64,000 nucleotides of DNA, taken from the NCBI GenBank assembly GCA_902495545.1, contig CABUXM010000003.1:1-64000 (forward strand), written 5' to 3'. The translations under genes were made by a program, and so were the position numbers. Below are positions 17,454 through 27,012 of the stretch, piece after piece. The number at the start of each line of letters is the position of its first letter. Position 1 is the first letter of the stretch. The notes below the pieces were generated by a model that searched no databases, had not been told where the DNA came from, and worked only from the letters and a program-made list of their open reading frames with translations. The DNA comes from an uncultured Collinsella sp. (GTDB lineage: Bacteria > Actinomycetota > Coriobacteriia > Coriobacteriales > Coriobacteriaceae).

Positions 17454-17891
17454 CTACTTGCGAGAATTGCTCAGCTTATTGATCAGCGCCTCAAGACGCT
17501 CGCCGTCCTCGGCCGTCTGGGCAATAACCAAAATCGTATCGTTGCCGGCAAGCGAGCCAAGCACATCGGGCAGCTCTGCCGCATCAACAGCGGCGGCGAT
17601 GCCGGAAGCCGTGCCAGGCTGAGCCTTAATCATAACCAGATTATCGGTGCGCAGAACGCCCGTTACGAGCTCGGAAACCATACGCTGCAGGTGCAGGTCC
17701 TCTGCCAGAACATAGATGCCCTCAGGGAGCTTACGCAGCCCCATATCGGCAATATCGCGAGAGACAGTCGCCTGCGTGCAATCAAAGCCCATAGCGCGGA
17801 GCTCATCGACCAGCACGCGCTGCGTGCGGACGTCCTTATTGCGCACAATATCTCTAATGGCATCCTGGCGCCCATTGCGTTTTTTAGCCAT
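17454..17891 (-). CDS. argR: Arginine repressor ArgR
   Basis: Hexameric arginine-responsive repressor of arginine biosynthesis or catabolism genes, 145 residues. The N-terminal winged helix carries DCTQATVSRDIADMGLRK (about 42-59), with the SRDI recognition helix. The C-terminal domain contains PGTASGIAAAVDAAELPD (about 102-119), which holds the arginine-binding GT-A...D residues and the trimer interface, and ends NDTILVIAQTAEDGE. The ATG at 17891 follows GGAGAGGG; the longer in-frame start lacks a site. No target genes lie beside it, and an AT-rich palindromic region upstream may be its own operator. Confidence 0.93.
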   Translation of the reverse strand: MAKKRNGRQDAIRDIVRNKDVRTQRVLVDELRAMGFDCTQATVSRDIADMGLRKLPEGIYVLAEDLHLQRMVSELVTGVLRTDNLVMIKAQPGTASGIAAAVDAAELPDVLGSLAGNDTILVIAQTAEDGERLEALINKLSNSRK

Positions 17892-17979
17892 ACAAACCCT
17901 CTCTCCAAAAGATGGCGGAGACAATCAATCAGTGATTGAATAGTTTAACGCTATTTGAAGGCTTTTGTGTATAAGAACG

Positions 17980-18017
17980 CATTTCGAAACAATTCTATGC
18001 AAATTTGTTTCGAAATG
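17980..18017. promoter_or_regulatory. 12-bp perfect inverted repeat upstream of argR
   Basis: CATTTCGAAACA at 17980-17991 and TGTTTCGAAATG at 18006-18017 are exact reverse complements with a 14-base centre. The element lies between the 3' end of the glycosyltransferase gene and argR. There is no T run, so an operator is as likely as a terminator. Confidence 0.5.
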
Positions 18018-18023
18018 AGCCGT

Positions 18024-19064
18024 TTAGGCGGTTTTTGCGCCCGTCCGGTTAAGAAAAGCTGCCAGATGCGTACACATCACGCAGCGCGCGGGCTTGGCGC
18101 TGGCGATCGGCCCAAACAACAGACCGAGTCCCCGATGGTTATCCTTGAGCGCGGCGACCATCTGACGGGTTCGAGGCGCCTCGAGCATATCACGCATGCG
18201 GGCGGAACGCTCGATTGACGACACTCCATGCGGGCTCAGACACAAATTCTCGATGCAGGCGACCAGTCCGGCGAAGTAGAACTTTTGGCTTGCCAGCTTG
18301 AGCCGACCACCGCTATCTGCTTCCGAGAGTGAGTCCGCAAGCTCGTCGAGCGCTCGAGTGTCATCGGATATCCTGGCATACATGGTGGGATCAAAGGCAT
18401 CTGTAAGCTTAGGTGCCACCGCGTGGAAACAAGCGTCGCCGCAGCCGGACACGAATCGTGCCTGCGAGAGCGCATAAGCCATAAACTCAACCGTACGGTA
18501 CGCCTTGCCGCGCGACAGGCATGCCTCAAACAGCGAGCGGCTGTACATCACGCCAGAGGTCTGAGCGACTAGGCCGCCTAAAATCAACTGGGGCAGCCCA
18601 GTCACCATAGAAGACTCGTCTTCTATGGCAATAGGGGCAGCATCCAAGACGCGCGAATGACGCTCGCGATGCGCATCGTATCGATCGAGCGACACCGAGG
18701 GGAGCACAATGTCTGCCGCAGTATCGCACGCGATATCGACCATCTTGGAAAGGGCCTGCGGAGCAAACCACTCATCGGCGTTCATGGCGATGATTTGAGA
18801 GCCGCGCGAGGCATCAAAACCGGCACGAAGACAAGCGCCGCGCTTCGCGTCCTCGACGTCAATCAAATCAATATGGATGTCCCTGTCGGCAGCAACTTGA
18901 AGCGAATGGCGCACACCGGGCGCAGCATCGCGGCAGACAACGACAATCTGCAAATCATAGAGGTCTTGGTTCTGGATACTCTCGAGCGCACGCATCGCAT
19001 AGCTGGGCGAACCTTCTACTACAAGGATCACCGAAAGTCGCGGATGCGAGCCACGTCGAACCAA
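18024..19064 (-). CDS. Family 2 glycosyltransferase
   Basis: A 346-residue protein with a GT-A fold at its N-terminus: LSVILVVEGSPSYAMRALES near residues 10-29, then nucleotide-binding features and IIAMNADEWFAPQAL near 91-105 in place of the usual D-x-D segment. The second half is less recognisable and may define the acceptor. No transmembrane helices are visible. The best start is a TTG at 19064 with GAGAGGA eight bases upstream. It stands alone between truA and argR rather than in a polysaccharide cluster, so its acceptor (teichoic acid, glycolipid or protein) cannot be inferred. Confidence 0.75.
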   Translation of the reverse strand: MVRRGSHPRLSVILVVEGSPSYAMRALESIQNQDLYDLQIVVVCRDAAPGVRHSLQVAADRDIHIDLIDVEDAKRGACLRAGFDASRGSQIIAMNADEWFAPQALSKMVDIACDTAADIVLPSVSLDRYDAHRERHSRVLDAAPIAIEDESSMVTGLPQLILGGLVAQTSGVMYSRSLFEACLSRGKAYRTVEFMAYALSQARFVSGCGDACFHAVAPKLTDAFDPTMYARISDDTRALDELADSLSEADSGGRLKLASQKFYFAGLVACIENLCLSPHGVSSIERSARMRDMLEAPRTRQMVAALKDNHRGLGLLFGPIASAKPARCVMCTHLAAFLNRTGAKTA

Positions 19065-19225
19065 GTTATCCGTCCTCTCGACAGCAATGAATCAAACTGT
19101 CGTTCATGGTACACCCCGGCAATAAAAGCAATGAGACACCGGTTGCACTGCACGCCAAGAACAGATGTTGCACACGCGCAGCCCACAGATGACAGGTGCC
19201 GACGAACGGCGCGTCGAGCCCTCCC

Positions 19226-20050
19226 CTAGTCGAGCACGACAAGCTCGGCGGGATCGTAATCCACGCCCATAAACGTAAGGCCGCAGGCAGGAGCCGTGGG
19301 GCCTGCAGCGGTACGGTCGCAAGCATCGATGACCTCGCGCATCCACTCGGGTTCACGGCGATGCATGCCAATCTCGACAAGCGTGCCCACGATCGTGCGG
19401 ACCATCGAATGCAGAAACGCATTGCCCTCGATGTTAAACGTCAGGATGTCCTCGCCAAACGCAACCTCATGGCCAAACTCGGCGCGCATTACGCAGCGGT
19501 GCGTAGGTTTGCCCACGGCAGAGGCAACCTTGCAAAAGCTTTTAAAGTCCTGCTCGCCCAAAAGCGCAGGGCAGGCGGCCGCCATCGCATCGACGTCGAG
19601 GGGATAGCGATGCCACCACACAGCACCGCGTGACAGCACGGGCCGCGCATCACGATCGGCAATGCGATAGGTGTAAGTGCGAGAGCGCGCGTCAAAGCGC
19701 GCAGAAAAGCCCTTACGAGCCTTGTAGACCTCGTTGATGGCGATATCTTTGGGCAGCAGGGCATCCATGGCCCGCAGCCACCTACGGCGCGTACACGCGA
19801 GCTCAGCGTCCGTTACGGGCACGCTGATGTACTGAGCCACGGCATGAACGCCGGCATCGGTACGCCCCGCGCACGTCAAATCGATCGGGCGGCGAAGCAG
19901 CGTCTCGATGGCTCGACGTAGCTCACCCGCAACCGTCGTCTGTCCCGGCTGCTCGGCAAATCCGCTATACGATGAACCATCATAGGCCACACGAAATACG
20001 AGCGTGGCGTCAAGCTCGGGGGTCGAATTGAAATCAGACGGCGCAGTCAT
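19226..20050 (-). CDS. truA: tRNA pseudouridine(38-40) synthase TruA
   Basis: Isomerises uridines 38-40 in the tRNA anticodon arm. The protein has 274 residues. FRVAYDGSSYSGFAEQPGQ opens the fold, CAGRTDAGVHAVAQ near residues 58-71 carries the catalytic aspartate, and FLHSMVRTIVGTLVEIG near 208-224 is the conserved C-terminal helix. It follows rplQ on the same strand, the common order in Gram-positive genomes, but an intrinsic terminator lies between them, so it probably depends on read-through or its own promoter. The ATG at 20050 has GGGAG upstream. Confidence 0.93.
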   Translation of the reverse strand: MTAPSDFNSTPELDATLVFRVAYDGSSYSGFAEQPGQTTVAGELRRAIETLLRRPIDLTCAGRTDAGVHAVAQYISVPVTDAELACTRRRWLRAMDALLPKDIAINEVYKARKGFSARFDARSRTYTYRIADRDARPVLSRGAVWWHRYPLDVDAMAAACPALLGEQDFKSFCKVASAVGKPTHRCVMRAEFGHEVAFGEDILTFNIEGNAFLHSMVRTIVGTLVEIGMHRREPEWMREVIDACDRTAAGPTAPACGLTFMGVDYDPAELVVLD

Positions 20051-20085
20051 GGGCGCTCCCAACAAACAAGTAACGGTATCGCGAC

Positions 20086-20116
20086 AAAAAAAGAGGGGTA
20101 CGCGAACGTACCCCTC
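20086..20116 (-). terminator. Intrinsic terminator at the end of the ribosomal operon
   Basis: GAGGGGTACG pairs with CGTACCCCTC and is followed on the minus strand by seven T residues. It lies downstream of rplQ and ends the alpha operon before truA. Confidence 0.9.
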
Positions 20117-20142
20117 GAATATAGCCTATGCAGACGGAATGT

Positions 20143-20610
20143 CTACTCAGCGGTCTCCTCAGCGGGAGCCTCCTCGACGGCCTCGACCTTCTTGGGAGCA
20201 GCGGCCTTCTTGGGGGCCGGAGCGGCCTTCTTGGCCTTAGGCGTGCAAGGCTCGGTGACGAGCTCCATGATAACGATGGGAGCGTTGTCGCCCTTGCGGT
20301 TGCCGAGCTTCATGATGCGGGTGTAACCGCCGTTGCGGTCCTGCCACATGCCCTGGGCAGCCTTGTCGAAGATCTCGGCAACGAGCTGCTTATCGCCGAG
20401 CTTGGCGATAGCCAGACGACGAGAGTGCAGGTCGCCCTTCTTGGCCCAAGTGATGATCGGGTCGACGACCGAACGCAGCGCCTTAGCGCGGGTCTCGGTG
20501 GTCTTGATGCGGTCGTTCTCGAAGAGGGCCTTAGCAAGGCTCTTCTTCATGGCCTTGGTGTGGCTCGCATCGGTGCCGAGCTTCAGGCCCTTCTTAACGT
20601 TGTGACGCAT
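20143..20610 (-). CDS. rplQ: 50S ribosomal protein L17
   Basis: Component of the 50S subunit, 155 residues. The core (MRHNVKKGLKLGTDASHTKA at the start, then RRLAIAKLGDKQLV and GGYTRIMKLGNRKGDNAPI) ends near residue 118. The rest is an Ala/Lys/Pro/Glu-rich extension not found in the shortest L17 proteins but common in actinobacteria. It is the last gene of the alpha operon, just before an intrinsic terminator. Confidence 0.97.
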   Translation of the reverse strand: MRHNVKKGLKLGTDASHTKAMKKSLAKALFENDRIKTTETRAKALRSVVDPIITWAKKGDLHSRRLAIAKLGDKQLVAEIFDKAAQGMWQDRNGGYTRIMKLGNRKGDNAPIVIMELVTEPCTPKAKKAAPAPKKAAAPKKVEAVEEAPAEETAE

Positions 20611-20640
20611 GGTCTAGTTTCTCCTCAAATATGCGAAGCA

Positions 20641-21582
20641 TTAAGCCTTCAGGCTCAGGCCCATGGACTCAAGCTTGTCCTTCACTTCCTCGATCGACTT
20701 AACACCGAAGTTACGGATGTTGAGCAGATCGTTCTCCGAGAACTCAACGAGCTGACGGACCGAGTGAATGCTGGCGCGCTTAAGGCAGTTGTAGGAACGG
20801 ACGGAAAGGTCCAGATCCTCGATCTGCTTGTCCAGCTCGGCGTTGTCGTTGGTGACCTCGGGAGCGAAGATCGAAGCCTCCTCCTCGACCTCGGGGGTCT
20901 CGGCAAGGTTCATAAAGGCGGCCATATGCTGGTTGATGATATTGGCAGCCTGGACCACGGCGTCGCGCGGGGCGATGGAGCCGTTGGTCTCGATCTCGAG
21001 GACAAGGCGGTCGTAGTCGGTGTGCTGACCGACACGGCAAGCCTCAACGAGCTTGGCGCAACGGGAAACCGGCGAGTACAGCGAGTCGACGTGGATCACA
21101 CCGATGGGATCGTTGTCGCGCTTGTTTGCCTCGCCAGAAACATAGCCGCGGCCATAGCCGATGCGCATGCTCATGGTGAGATGGCCACCCTCGGTGAGCG
21201 TAGCAATGTGCTGCTCGGGGTTGACCAGCTCAAACTCGGACGGAATAAAGAAGTCCGCACCGGTGACCTCGCAGGGGCCGTCAACCGAGATGGTGGCGGT
21301 CGCCTCGTCGGTCGTGCCGAGAGCCCTGAAGACAAGACCCTTGACATTCAGGACGATGTCGGTGACATCCTCGACCATGTTAGGGATGGTCATGAACTCG
21401 TGCTGCGCACCATCGATCTGAATAGCCTCGACGGCGGCACCCTCGAGCGAGGACAGAAGAACGCGACGAAGGGAGTTACCCAGCGTATCGCCGTAGCCAC
21501 GCTCGAGCGGCTCGACGGAGACACGAGCAGACGTCTCGTTGATCTCTTCGACCTGAACCTGAGGCCTAATGAATTCTGACAT
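20641..21582 (-). CDS. rpoA: DNA-directed RNA polymerase alpha subunit
   Basis: Scaffold and activator-contact subunit of RNA polymerase, 313 residues. The N-terminal dimerisation domain contains LEPLERGYGDTLGNSLRRVL near residues 25-45. The linker is acidic, and the C-terminal domain (VRSYNCLKRASIHSVRQLVE, LLNIRNFGVKSIEEVKDKL) binds UP elements and regulators. It sits between rpsD and rplQ in the standard order. Confidence 0.97.
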   Translation of the reverse strand: MSEFIRPQVQVEEINETSARVSVEPLERGYGDTLGNSLRRVLLSSLEGAAVEAIQIDGAQHEFMTIPNMVEDVTDIVLNVKGLVFRALGTTDEATATISVDGPCEVTGADFFIPSEFELVNPEQHIATLTEGGHLTMSMRIGYGRGYVSGEANKRDNDPIGVIHVDSLYSPVSRCAKLVEACRVGQHTDYDRLVLEIETNGSIAPRDAVVQAANIINQHMAAFMNLAETPEVEEEASIFAPEVTNDNAELDKQIEDLDLSVRSYNCLKRASIHSVRQLVEFSENDLLNIRNFGVKSIEEVKDKLESMGLSLKA

Positions 21583-21614
21583 GTATTACCTCCAGCCTCA
21601 GCAGCCCGGATGGA

Positions 21615-22211
21615 CTACTTAGAGTAGAGCTCGACGATGAGCTGCTCGTTGATATCACCGCTGATCTGCTCACGCGTCGGCAGAGCGAGCACGTTACCAG
21701 ACAGCTTCTCGATATCGACCTCGAGCCAGCCAGGGACCTCAAAGCGCTCGGAGGAAATCAGGGCCTCCTTGATGGGGAGGAGGTCACGGAACTTCTCGCC
21801 GACAGCGACGACGTCGCCGGCCTTGACGCGGTAGGACGGGATGTCCACGCGCTTGCCGTTCACGGTAAAGTGACCGTGACGGACGGACTGACGAGCCTCT
21901 TTGCGGGTGCGGGCGAAGCCAAGACGGAAGACGACGTTGTCGAGGCGAGACTCAAGGATGATCATGAGGTTCTCACCGGTGACGCCGTTCATCTTACGGG
22001 CCTTGTTGAAGTAGCCGTGGAACTGCTTCTCCAGAACGCCATAGATGAACTTGACCTTCTGCTTCTCGCGCAGCTGCATGCCGTACTCAGATTCCTTGCG
22101 ACGGCGCTTGGGCTGACGGATAGATTCCTTCTTGCTGCTGTAACCGAGCTCAGCGGGATCGATCCCGAGCTGACGGCAGCGCTTAAGAACAGGAGTCCTG
22201 TCGATTGCCAT
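21615..22211 (-). CDS. rpsD: 30S ribosomal protein S4
   Basis: Primary 16S rRNA-binding protein, 198 residues, with the S4 RNA-binding domain near 88-150 (ESRLDNVVFRLGFARTRKEA, QSVRHGHFTVNGKRVDIPSY). No zinc-type cysteine cluster is present at the N-terminus, so it is the zinc-independent form. In E. coli S4 represses its operon; whether that holds here cannot be seen. Confidence 0.97.
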   Translation of the reverse strand: MAIDRTPVLKRCRQLGIDPAELGYSSKKESIRQPKRRRKESEYGMQLREKQKVKFIYGVLEKQFHGYFNKARKMNGVTGENLMIILESRLDNVVFRLGFARTRKEARQSVRHGHFTVNGKRVDIPSYRVKAGDVVAVGEKFRDLLPIKEALISSERFEVPGWLEVDIEKLSGNVLALPTREQISGDINEQLIVELYSK

Positions 22212-22230
22212 ATTGATACGATCCTTTCAG

Positions 22231-22635
22231 TTACACGCGGCGACGCTTCTTGGGGCGGCAGCCGTTGTGCGGAATGGGGGTCTTGTCCTGGATGCTCGAG
22301 ACCTCGAGGCCAGCAGCCTGGAGGGAGCGGATGGCGGTCTCACGACCGGAGCCGGGGCCCTTGACGAAGACGGAAACCTTCTTCATACCGTGCTCCATGG
22401 CCTGCTTGGCAGCAGCCTCGGCAGCCATCTGGGCAGCGAACGGCGTGGACTTACGGGAGCCTTTGAAGCCCACCTGGCCAGCCGACTTCCAGGAAATGAC
22501 GTTGCCCTGGGGATCGGTGATCGAAACGATCGTGTTGTTGAACGTAGAACGAATGTGAGCCTGGCCCACGGAAATGTTCTTACGGTCCGCGCGCTTCAGA
22601 CGGGCAGCGCGAACGTTCTTCTTAGCAGTAGCCAT
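22231..22635 (-). CDS. rpsK: 30S ribosomal protein S11
   Basis: Small-subunit platform protein, 134 residues. Conserved blocks include [40 protein letters not shown] and the C-terminal [14 protein letters not shown]. Standard position between rpsM and rpsD. Confidence 0.97.
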   Translation of the reverse strand: MATAKKNVRAARLKRADRKNISVGQAHIRSTFNNTIVSITDPQGNVISWKSAGQVGFKGSRKSTPFAAQMAAEAAAKQAMEHGMKKVSVFVKGPGSGRETAIRSLQAAGLEVSSIQDKTPIPHNGCRPKKRRRV

Positions 22636-22649
22636 CTATCTAGCGCTCC

Positions 22650-23024
22650 TTATTTCTTCTTCTTAGCACCGATCTGACGCTTCGGGCCCTTGCGGGTACG
22701 AGCGTTAGTGTGGGTGCGCTGGCCGCGGACCGGGAGGCCCTTGCGGTGACGAAGGCCGCGGTTGCAGCCGATGTCCATAAGGCGCTTGACGTTCTGGTTG
22801 CGCTCACGGCGGAGGTCGCCCTCAACCATGATCTGGTTCTTATCGATATAATCGCGGATCGCGTTAACCTCATCCTCGGTGAGGTCCTTAACGCGCGTAT
22901 CCACGTTAACGTTGCACTCGACGCAAATCTTCGTCGCAGTGGTGCGGCCGATGCCGTAAATGTAGGTCAGACCGATCTCAACGCGCTTCTCACGCGGGAG
23001 GTCGACACCATTAATACGGGCCAA
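22650..23024 (-). CDS. rpsM: 30S ribosomal protein S13
   Basis: Small-subunit head protein contacting tRNA and the 50S subunit, 124 residues. It begins [20 protein letters not shown] and contains [12 protein letters not shown] (helix-hairpin-helix) and [20 protein letters not shown]. It lies directly after rpmJ. Confidence 0.97.
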   Translation of the reverse strand: MARINGVDLPREKRVEIGLTYIYGIGRTTATKICVECNVNVDTRVKDLTEDEVNAIRDYIDKNQIMVEGDLRRERNQNVKRLMDIGCNRGLRHRKGLPVRGQRTHTNARTRKGPKRQIGAKKKK

Positions 23025-23038
23025 CGTAGTCTCCTCTC

Positions 23039-23152
23039 TTAACCCTGACGCTGCTTATGACGGGGGTTCTCGCAAATGACGAGGACCTTGCCATGGCGCC
23101 TAATGATTTTGCACTTATCGCACATCTTCTTGACCGAAGGACGTACCTTCAT
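23039..23152 (-). CDS. rpmJ: 50S ribosomal protein L36
   Basis: The smallest ribosomal protein, 37 residues: [20 protein letters not shown], then [17 protein letters not shown]. The C-x2-C...C-x4-H pattern is the zinc-binding ribbon, so this is the zinc-containing form. It lies between infA and rpsM as in most Gram-positive bacteria and has GGAAGAACG upstream of its ATG. Confidence 0.95.
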   Translation of the reverse strand: MKVRPSVKKMCDKCKIIRRHGKVLVICENPRHKQRQG

Positions 23153-23247
23153 CGTTCTTCCTTTCGGTAGCGCTCAAACTACTTCCCTACTATCTACTCG
23201 CCCAGCCGCAGGCGTTTAAAACTATGGCTGGTCTTCACACACAATCC

Positions 23248-23280
23248 GACCGTAGGTTGAGCTAAGCCTGCAGTCGGAAA
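23248..23280 (-). promoter_or_regulatory. Hairpin between infA and rpmJ
   Basis: On the minus strand CCGACTGCAGG can pair imperfectly with CCTACGGTCGG around a TTAGCTCA-type loop in the 150-base infA-rpmJ spacer. It may be an attenuator or RNA-processing site. Weakly supported. Confidence 0.25.
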
Positions 23281-23302
23281 TGGAGTGCGTGTATGCGTGC
23301 CG

Positions 23303-23521
23303 CTATTTGTAGCGATAGGTGATGCGGCCGCGGGTCAGGTCGTACGGGGAAAGCTCCACGACAACCCTGTCACCGGGGAGAATACGGATGTAATTCATTC
23401 GGATCTTGCCAGAAATGTTGCACAGAACCGAATGACCGTTCTCGAGCTCGACCTTAAACATGGCATTGGGCAGCGGTTCCTTTACCGTACCCTCGAGCTC
23501 AATTGCGTCTTCCTTCTTCAC
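23303..23521 (-). CDS. infA: Translation initiation factor IF-1
   Basis: Single OB-fold initiation factor, about 72 residues: [40 protein letters not shown] and the C-terminal [17 protein letters not shown]. The start is uncertain. GTG at 23521 (giving [11 protein letters not shown]) fits the family length best; an in-frame TTG at 23527 would add two residues. It lies between map and rpmJ, a standard order. Confidence 0.93.
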   Translation of the reverse strand: MKKEDAIELEGTVKEPLPNAMFKVELENGHSVLCNISGKIRMNYIRILPGDRVVVELSPYDLTRGRITYRYK

Positions 23522-23664
23522 AAGCAATCATCTTTCTCTAGAAAACGACAGCGATTGAGTATTCTACAACACGTATGTACGCATCGTAATAACTTCGTAA
23601 TGGCTCCACAACTAAGTGGAACTTGTTACATTTGAAATGCTAAGGCATGCATTTAACGAAAGCC

Positions 23665-24453
23665 CTACATTTCACCGCCCTGCAAGGAACACCAAGCACC
23701 TTGCGCATCCGTGGTGAGAATCACCGGACCGTCATTGGTGATGGCGACAGTGTTCTCGTAGTGCGCGGCGGGCAGGTGGTCGTTGGTCGTAACAATCCAA
23801 CCGTCGGAGCCCGTGCTCACATGGTTGGAACCCATCGTAACCATCGGCTCGATGGCAATGACCATGCCGGCCTGGAGACGAACGCCCCTCCCCTTCTTTC
23901 CATAGTTAGGAACATTGGGGTCCTCGTGCATCACGCGGCCAATGCCATGGCCCACATAATCACGAAGCACGCCGTAACCGTGAGACTCGGCAAGGGACTG
24001 AACGGCATAACCGACGTCCCCGATATGGTTACCGGGAACAGCCTGCTCGATGGCAGCCTTAAGGCAATCACGCGTGACCTCGCACAAAGCCTTGGCTTCG
24101 GGCGTGGGGGTACCGACGAAAAACGTCCAAGCGTTATCGCCGACCCAACCGTCGACAACGGCTCCCGTATCGATGGAAATGATATCGCCATCTCGCAGGA
24201 TCATGTCGGGATTGGGAATACCGTGGACCACGGCATCGTTGATTGATGCGCAAATGGTTCCGGGGAACCCGCCGTAACCCTTAAAGGCCGGGGTGCCGCC
24301 ATGCATGCGGATAATCTGCTCCGCGAGCTGATCGAGCTCAAAGGTGGAAACGCCGGGACGCACCATGGCTCCAACGTGGCGGAGCGCCATCTTAGATAGC
24401 GCTCCTGCCTTCTTCATCTGCTCGATTTGCGTTGCAGACTTAATCTTGATCAT
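23665..24453 (-). CDS. map: Methionine aminopeptidase, type I
   Basis: Removes N-terminal methionine from new proteins. The protein has 262 residues. Metal ligands appear in SIDTGAVVDGWVGDNAW (two Asp), GHGIGRVMHEDPNVPNYG (His) and MVIAIEPM (Glu), with the last Glu near the C-terminus. There is no N-terminal zinc-finger extension. It overlaps adk by four bases, indicating translational coupling. Confidence 0.96.
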   Translation of the reverse strand: MIKIKSATQIEQMKKAGALSKMALRHVGAMVRPGVSTFELDQLAEQIIRMHGGTPAFKGYGGFPGTICASINDAVVHGIPNPDMILRDGDIISIDTGAVVDGWVGDNAWTFFVGTPTPEAKALCEVTRDCLKAAIEQAVPGNHIGDVGYAVQSLAESHGYGVLRDYVGHGIGRVMHEDPNVPNYGKKGRGVRLQAGMVIAIEPMVTMGSNHVSTGSDGWIVTTNDHLPAAHYENTVAITNDGPVILTTDAQGAWCSLQGGEM

Positions 24454-25076
24454 AGACCGAGAGCCTCTTTGACATCCCCGTACACGGTCTCGCGAGCCTG
24501 GTCACCGTTGACCGACTTGAGCAGACCCTGGCCACGATAGTAGTCGACGAGCGGGCTCGTGGACTTCTCGTAGACGTCGAGACGGTTCTTGATGGTCTCG
24601 GGCTTGTCGTCGTCGCGCTGATACATCTCGCCGGCGCACTTGGGGCAGGTGGCATCGGCAGCAGTGCCGGTGTAACCGCAGGCGCGGCAGGTGCGACGCG
24701 AAGACAGACGATCGATGATGACCTCGGGGGCCACGTCGACCAGAAGGGCGCAGTCGATCTCGCGACCCATGGCGGAGAGCTCGGAATCGAGCGTCACGGC
24801 CTGGGCGGTGTTGCGCGGGAAGCCGTCGAGGATGAAGCCCTGCTGGGCGTCATCGGCGGCAAGGCGCTCCTTGACAAGGTCGATCACGAGCTGGTCGGGA
24901 ACGAGCTCGCCAGCGTCCATGTACTTCTTAGCCTGAATACCAAGCTCGGTGCCACCCTTGACGGCAGCACGCAGCAGGTCGCCCGTGGAAATATGGGCGA
25001 CGCCAAACTCGGCGACGAGCTCCTGTGCGACGGTGCCCTTACCGGCACCCGGAGCTCCGAGCAATACGAGGTTCAT
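24450..25076 (-). CDS. adk: Adenylate kinase
   Basis: Interconverts ATP+AMP and 2 ADP, 208 residues. The P-loop is LGAPGAGKGT at residues 5-14, the NMP-binding helix region is ISTGDLLRAAV, and FILDGFPRN is conserved. The lid holds CRACGYTGTAADATCPKC, a four-cysteine zinc site typical of Gram-positive long-form enzymes. The ATG at 25076 has GAGGAGG upstream. It sits between secY and map as usual. Confidence 0.96.
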   Translation of the reverse strand: MNLVLLGAPGAGKGTVAQELVAEFGVAHISTGDLLRAAVKGGTELGIQAKKYMDAGELVPDQLVIDLVKERLAADDAQQGFILDGFPRNTAQAVTLDSELSAMGREIDCALLVDVAPEVIIDRLSSRRTCRACGYTGTAADATCPKCAGEMYQRDDDKPETIKNRLDVYEKSTSPLVDYYRGQGLLKSVNGDQARETVYGDVKEALGL

Positions 25077-25094
25077 GAGCAATCCTCCTCTAGC

Positions 25095-26381
25095 CTATTT
25101 AAAGAATCCATCGTAATCATACATCTTGATCTGGCCTTCGAGCTTATCGACCGTGTCGAGCACGACGCCGACCATGATGAGGATGGACGTGCCGCCAAAC
25201 GCCTGGATCAGATGGTTGCCCGTGAAGGAGAAGATGATCGAAGGCACGATGGCGATGAGCGCCAAAAAGACAGCGCTGGGAAGCGTAATCTTGTTGAGCG
25301 CGTTCTTGATGTAGGCCGCGGTAGCCCTACCCGGACGGACGCCCGGAATAAAGCCGCCCTGCTTCTTAAGGTTGTCGGCCGTGTCATCGGGGTTGAACAC
25401 CATGGAGGTGTAGAAGTACGCGAAGAACACAATGAGGACAACGTTAAGCACCCAGTTGAGCCAACCGGTCGAAAGCGCAGAAGCGACTGCCTGAATCCAG
25501 CCGATGCCGGGGAAGAACACGGCAATCTGAGCCGGGAAGTACAGCAGCGCCGAAGCGAAGATGATCGGCACAACACCCGCGGTGTTGACCTTGATGGGCA
25601 GGTAGGTGGTCTGGCCACCCATCATGCGACGGCCCACGACGCGCTTAGCGTAGGAGACCGGGATGCGGCGCTGGCCGCGCTCAAGGAAAACAATCAGCGG
25701 GATAACCAGCAGGATGATGGCACAGATGATCACCATGGTGATGATGCCACCGGCATTGCCCTCGGTGCTGGAGAAGATAGCCTGCGGCAGACCGGCCATG
25801 ATGTTCGCGAAGATGATCAGCGACATGCCATTGCCGATACCGCGCTGGGTGATGAGCTCACCAATCCACATGATCAGCATGGCGCCCGCGGTGAGCGTGC
25901 CGACGATCATGAGGTCGAAGATGATCTCGGGAGCGCCGGCGCCATTAAAGCTGATGCCGAAGCTCTTAAAGAGGAAGAGGTAACCCACGGAGTTGAGGAT
26001 TGCCAGAGCCAGGGTGAGGTAACGCGAATACTGCGTAATCTTGGTCTGACCGACCTCGCCCTCGCGGGCAAGCTCATGCAGGGAAGGCACGACGGCCTGG
26101 AGCATCTGGAGGATGATCGAGCTGGTGATGTAAGGCATGATGCCCAGCGAAAACACCGACACATAGCTCAACGCGCCGCCAGAGAAAAGATTCAGGAGGG
26201 CCATAGCACCTGCGGCGACCGAATTGTTATCGGTCGAGAAAAGGCCCAGCATCCCCTGGAAGGGAATGCCGGGCACAGGAACGTGCGCACCAATGCGGTA
26301 CACGACGAGCATAGCTATGGTAAAAAGAATCTTTTCGCGCAATTCTTTGATGCGGAAAGCATTCTTAAGACCATTTAGCAC
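25095..26381 (-). CDS. secY: Protein translocase channel subunit SecY
   Basis: Central channel of the Sec translocon, 428 residues with ten membrane helices. Family blocks include [15 protein letters not shown] near the N-terminus, [11 protein letters not shown] (plug/helix 2-3 region), [19 protein letters not shown] and the cytosolic loop [16 protein letters not shown]. Its start overlaps the rplO stop by seven bases, indicating tight coupling. Confidence 0.97.
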   Translation of the reverse strand: MLNGLKNAFRIKELREKILFTIAMLVVYRIGAHVPVPGIPFQGMLGLFSTDNNSVAAGAMALLNLFSGGALSYVSVFSLGIMPYITSSIILQMLQAVVPSLHELAREGEVGQTKITQYSRYLTLALAILNSVGYLFLFKSFGISFNGAGAPEIIFDLMIVGTLTAGAMLIMWIGELITQRGIGNGMSLIIFANIMAGLPQAIFSSTEGNAGGIITMVIICAIILLVIPLIVFLERGQRRIPVSYAKRVVGRRMMGGQTTYLPIKVNTAGVVPIIFASALLYFPAQIAVFFPGIGWIQAVASALSTGWLNWVLNVVLIVFFAYFYTSMVFNPDDTADNLKKQGGFIPGVRPGRATAAYIKNALNKITLPSAVFLALIAIVPSIIFSFTGNHLIQAFGGTSILIMVGVVLDTVDKLEGQIKMYDYDGFFK

Positions 26382-26824
26382 GGCAGCTCGACCTTTCCGC
26401 CGGCGGCCTCGATCTTGGCCTGCGCAGAAGCGCTGACCTTGTCGACCTTGACCGTGAACTTCTTGGTGAGCTCACCATTGCCGAGCACCTTGACGGGCTC
26501 GAACTCGCTCTTGGTGATGCGAGCGGCCTTAAGAGCGGCACCGTCAATCACAGCGCCGTCCTCGAACTTGCGCTCGAGACGCTCAACGTTAACAGCGGTG
26601 TACTCGATACGACGGGGGTTACGGAAGCCCGGAAGCTTGGGCAGGCGCATAGCCAGCGGAGTCTGGCCACCCTCGAAGCCGGCACCCTTGGTGCCGCCAG
26701 AGCGGGAACCCTGGCCCTTCTGACCGCGGCCAGAAGTGGTGCCGTGACCCGAAGAATTGCCACGGCCGACGCGCTTGCGGTTCTTGGTGGAACCGGGCGC
26801 GGGAGTAAGATCGTGAAGCTGCAT
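26375..26824 (-). CDS. rplO: 50S ribosomal protein L15
   Basis: Late-assembly 50S protein, 149 residues. It starts [20 protein letters not shown] and contains the basic glycine-rich stretch [20 protein letters not shown] and the block [19 protein letters not shown]. It lies between rpmD and secY. Confidence 0.97.
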   Translation of the reverse strand: MQLHDLTPAPGSTKNRKRVGRGNSSGHGTTSGRGQKGQGSRSGGTKGAGFEGGQTPLAMRLPKLPGFRNPRRIEYTAVNVERLERKFEDGAVIDGAALKAARITKSEFEPVKVLGNGELTKKFTVKVDKVSASAQAKIEAAGGKVELPC

Positions 26825-26827
26825 TTG

Positions 26828-27010
26828 CTACTCCTCTACAATCTCGACAAGGTGCTTGACCTTGAAGATCATGCCGCGGACGGACTCGTTGTCAGCAATC
26901 TCGCGAACCTCGCGGATCCTGTGGAGACCGAGGGCACGGACAGTACGGACCTGGTCCTGCTTGCAACCGTTGGTGCTGCGGACCTGCTTGATCTTGATGG
27001 TGTCAGCCAT
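26828..27010 (-). CDS. rpmD: 50S ribosomal protein L30
   Basis: Small 50S protein of 60 residues, TIKIKQVRSTNGCKQDQVRT followed by the conserved LGLHRIREVREI and the C-terminal FKVKHLVEIVEE. Two bases separate its start from the rpsE stop. Confidence 0.95.
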   Translation of the reverse strand: MADTIKIKQVRSTNGCKQDQVRTVRALGLHRIREVREIADNESVRGMIFKVKHLVEIVEE

Positions 27011-27012
27011 GC

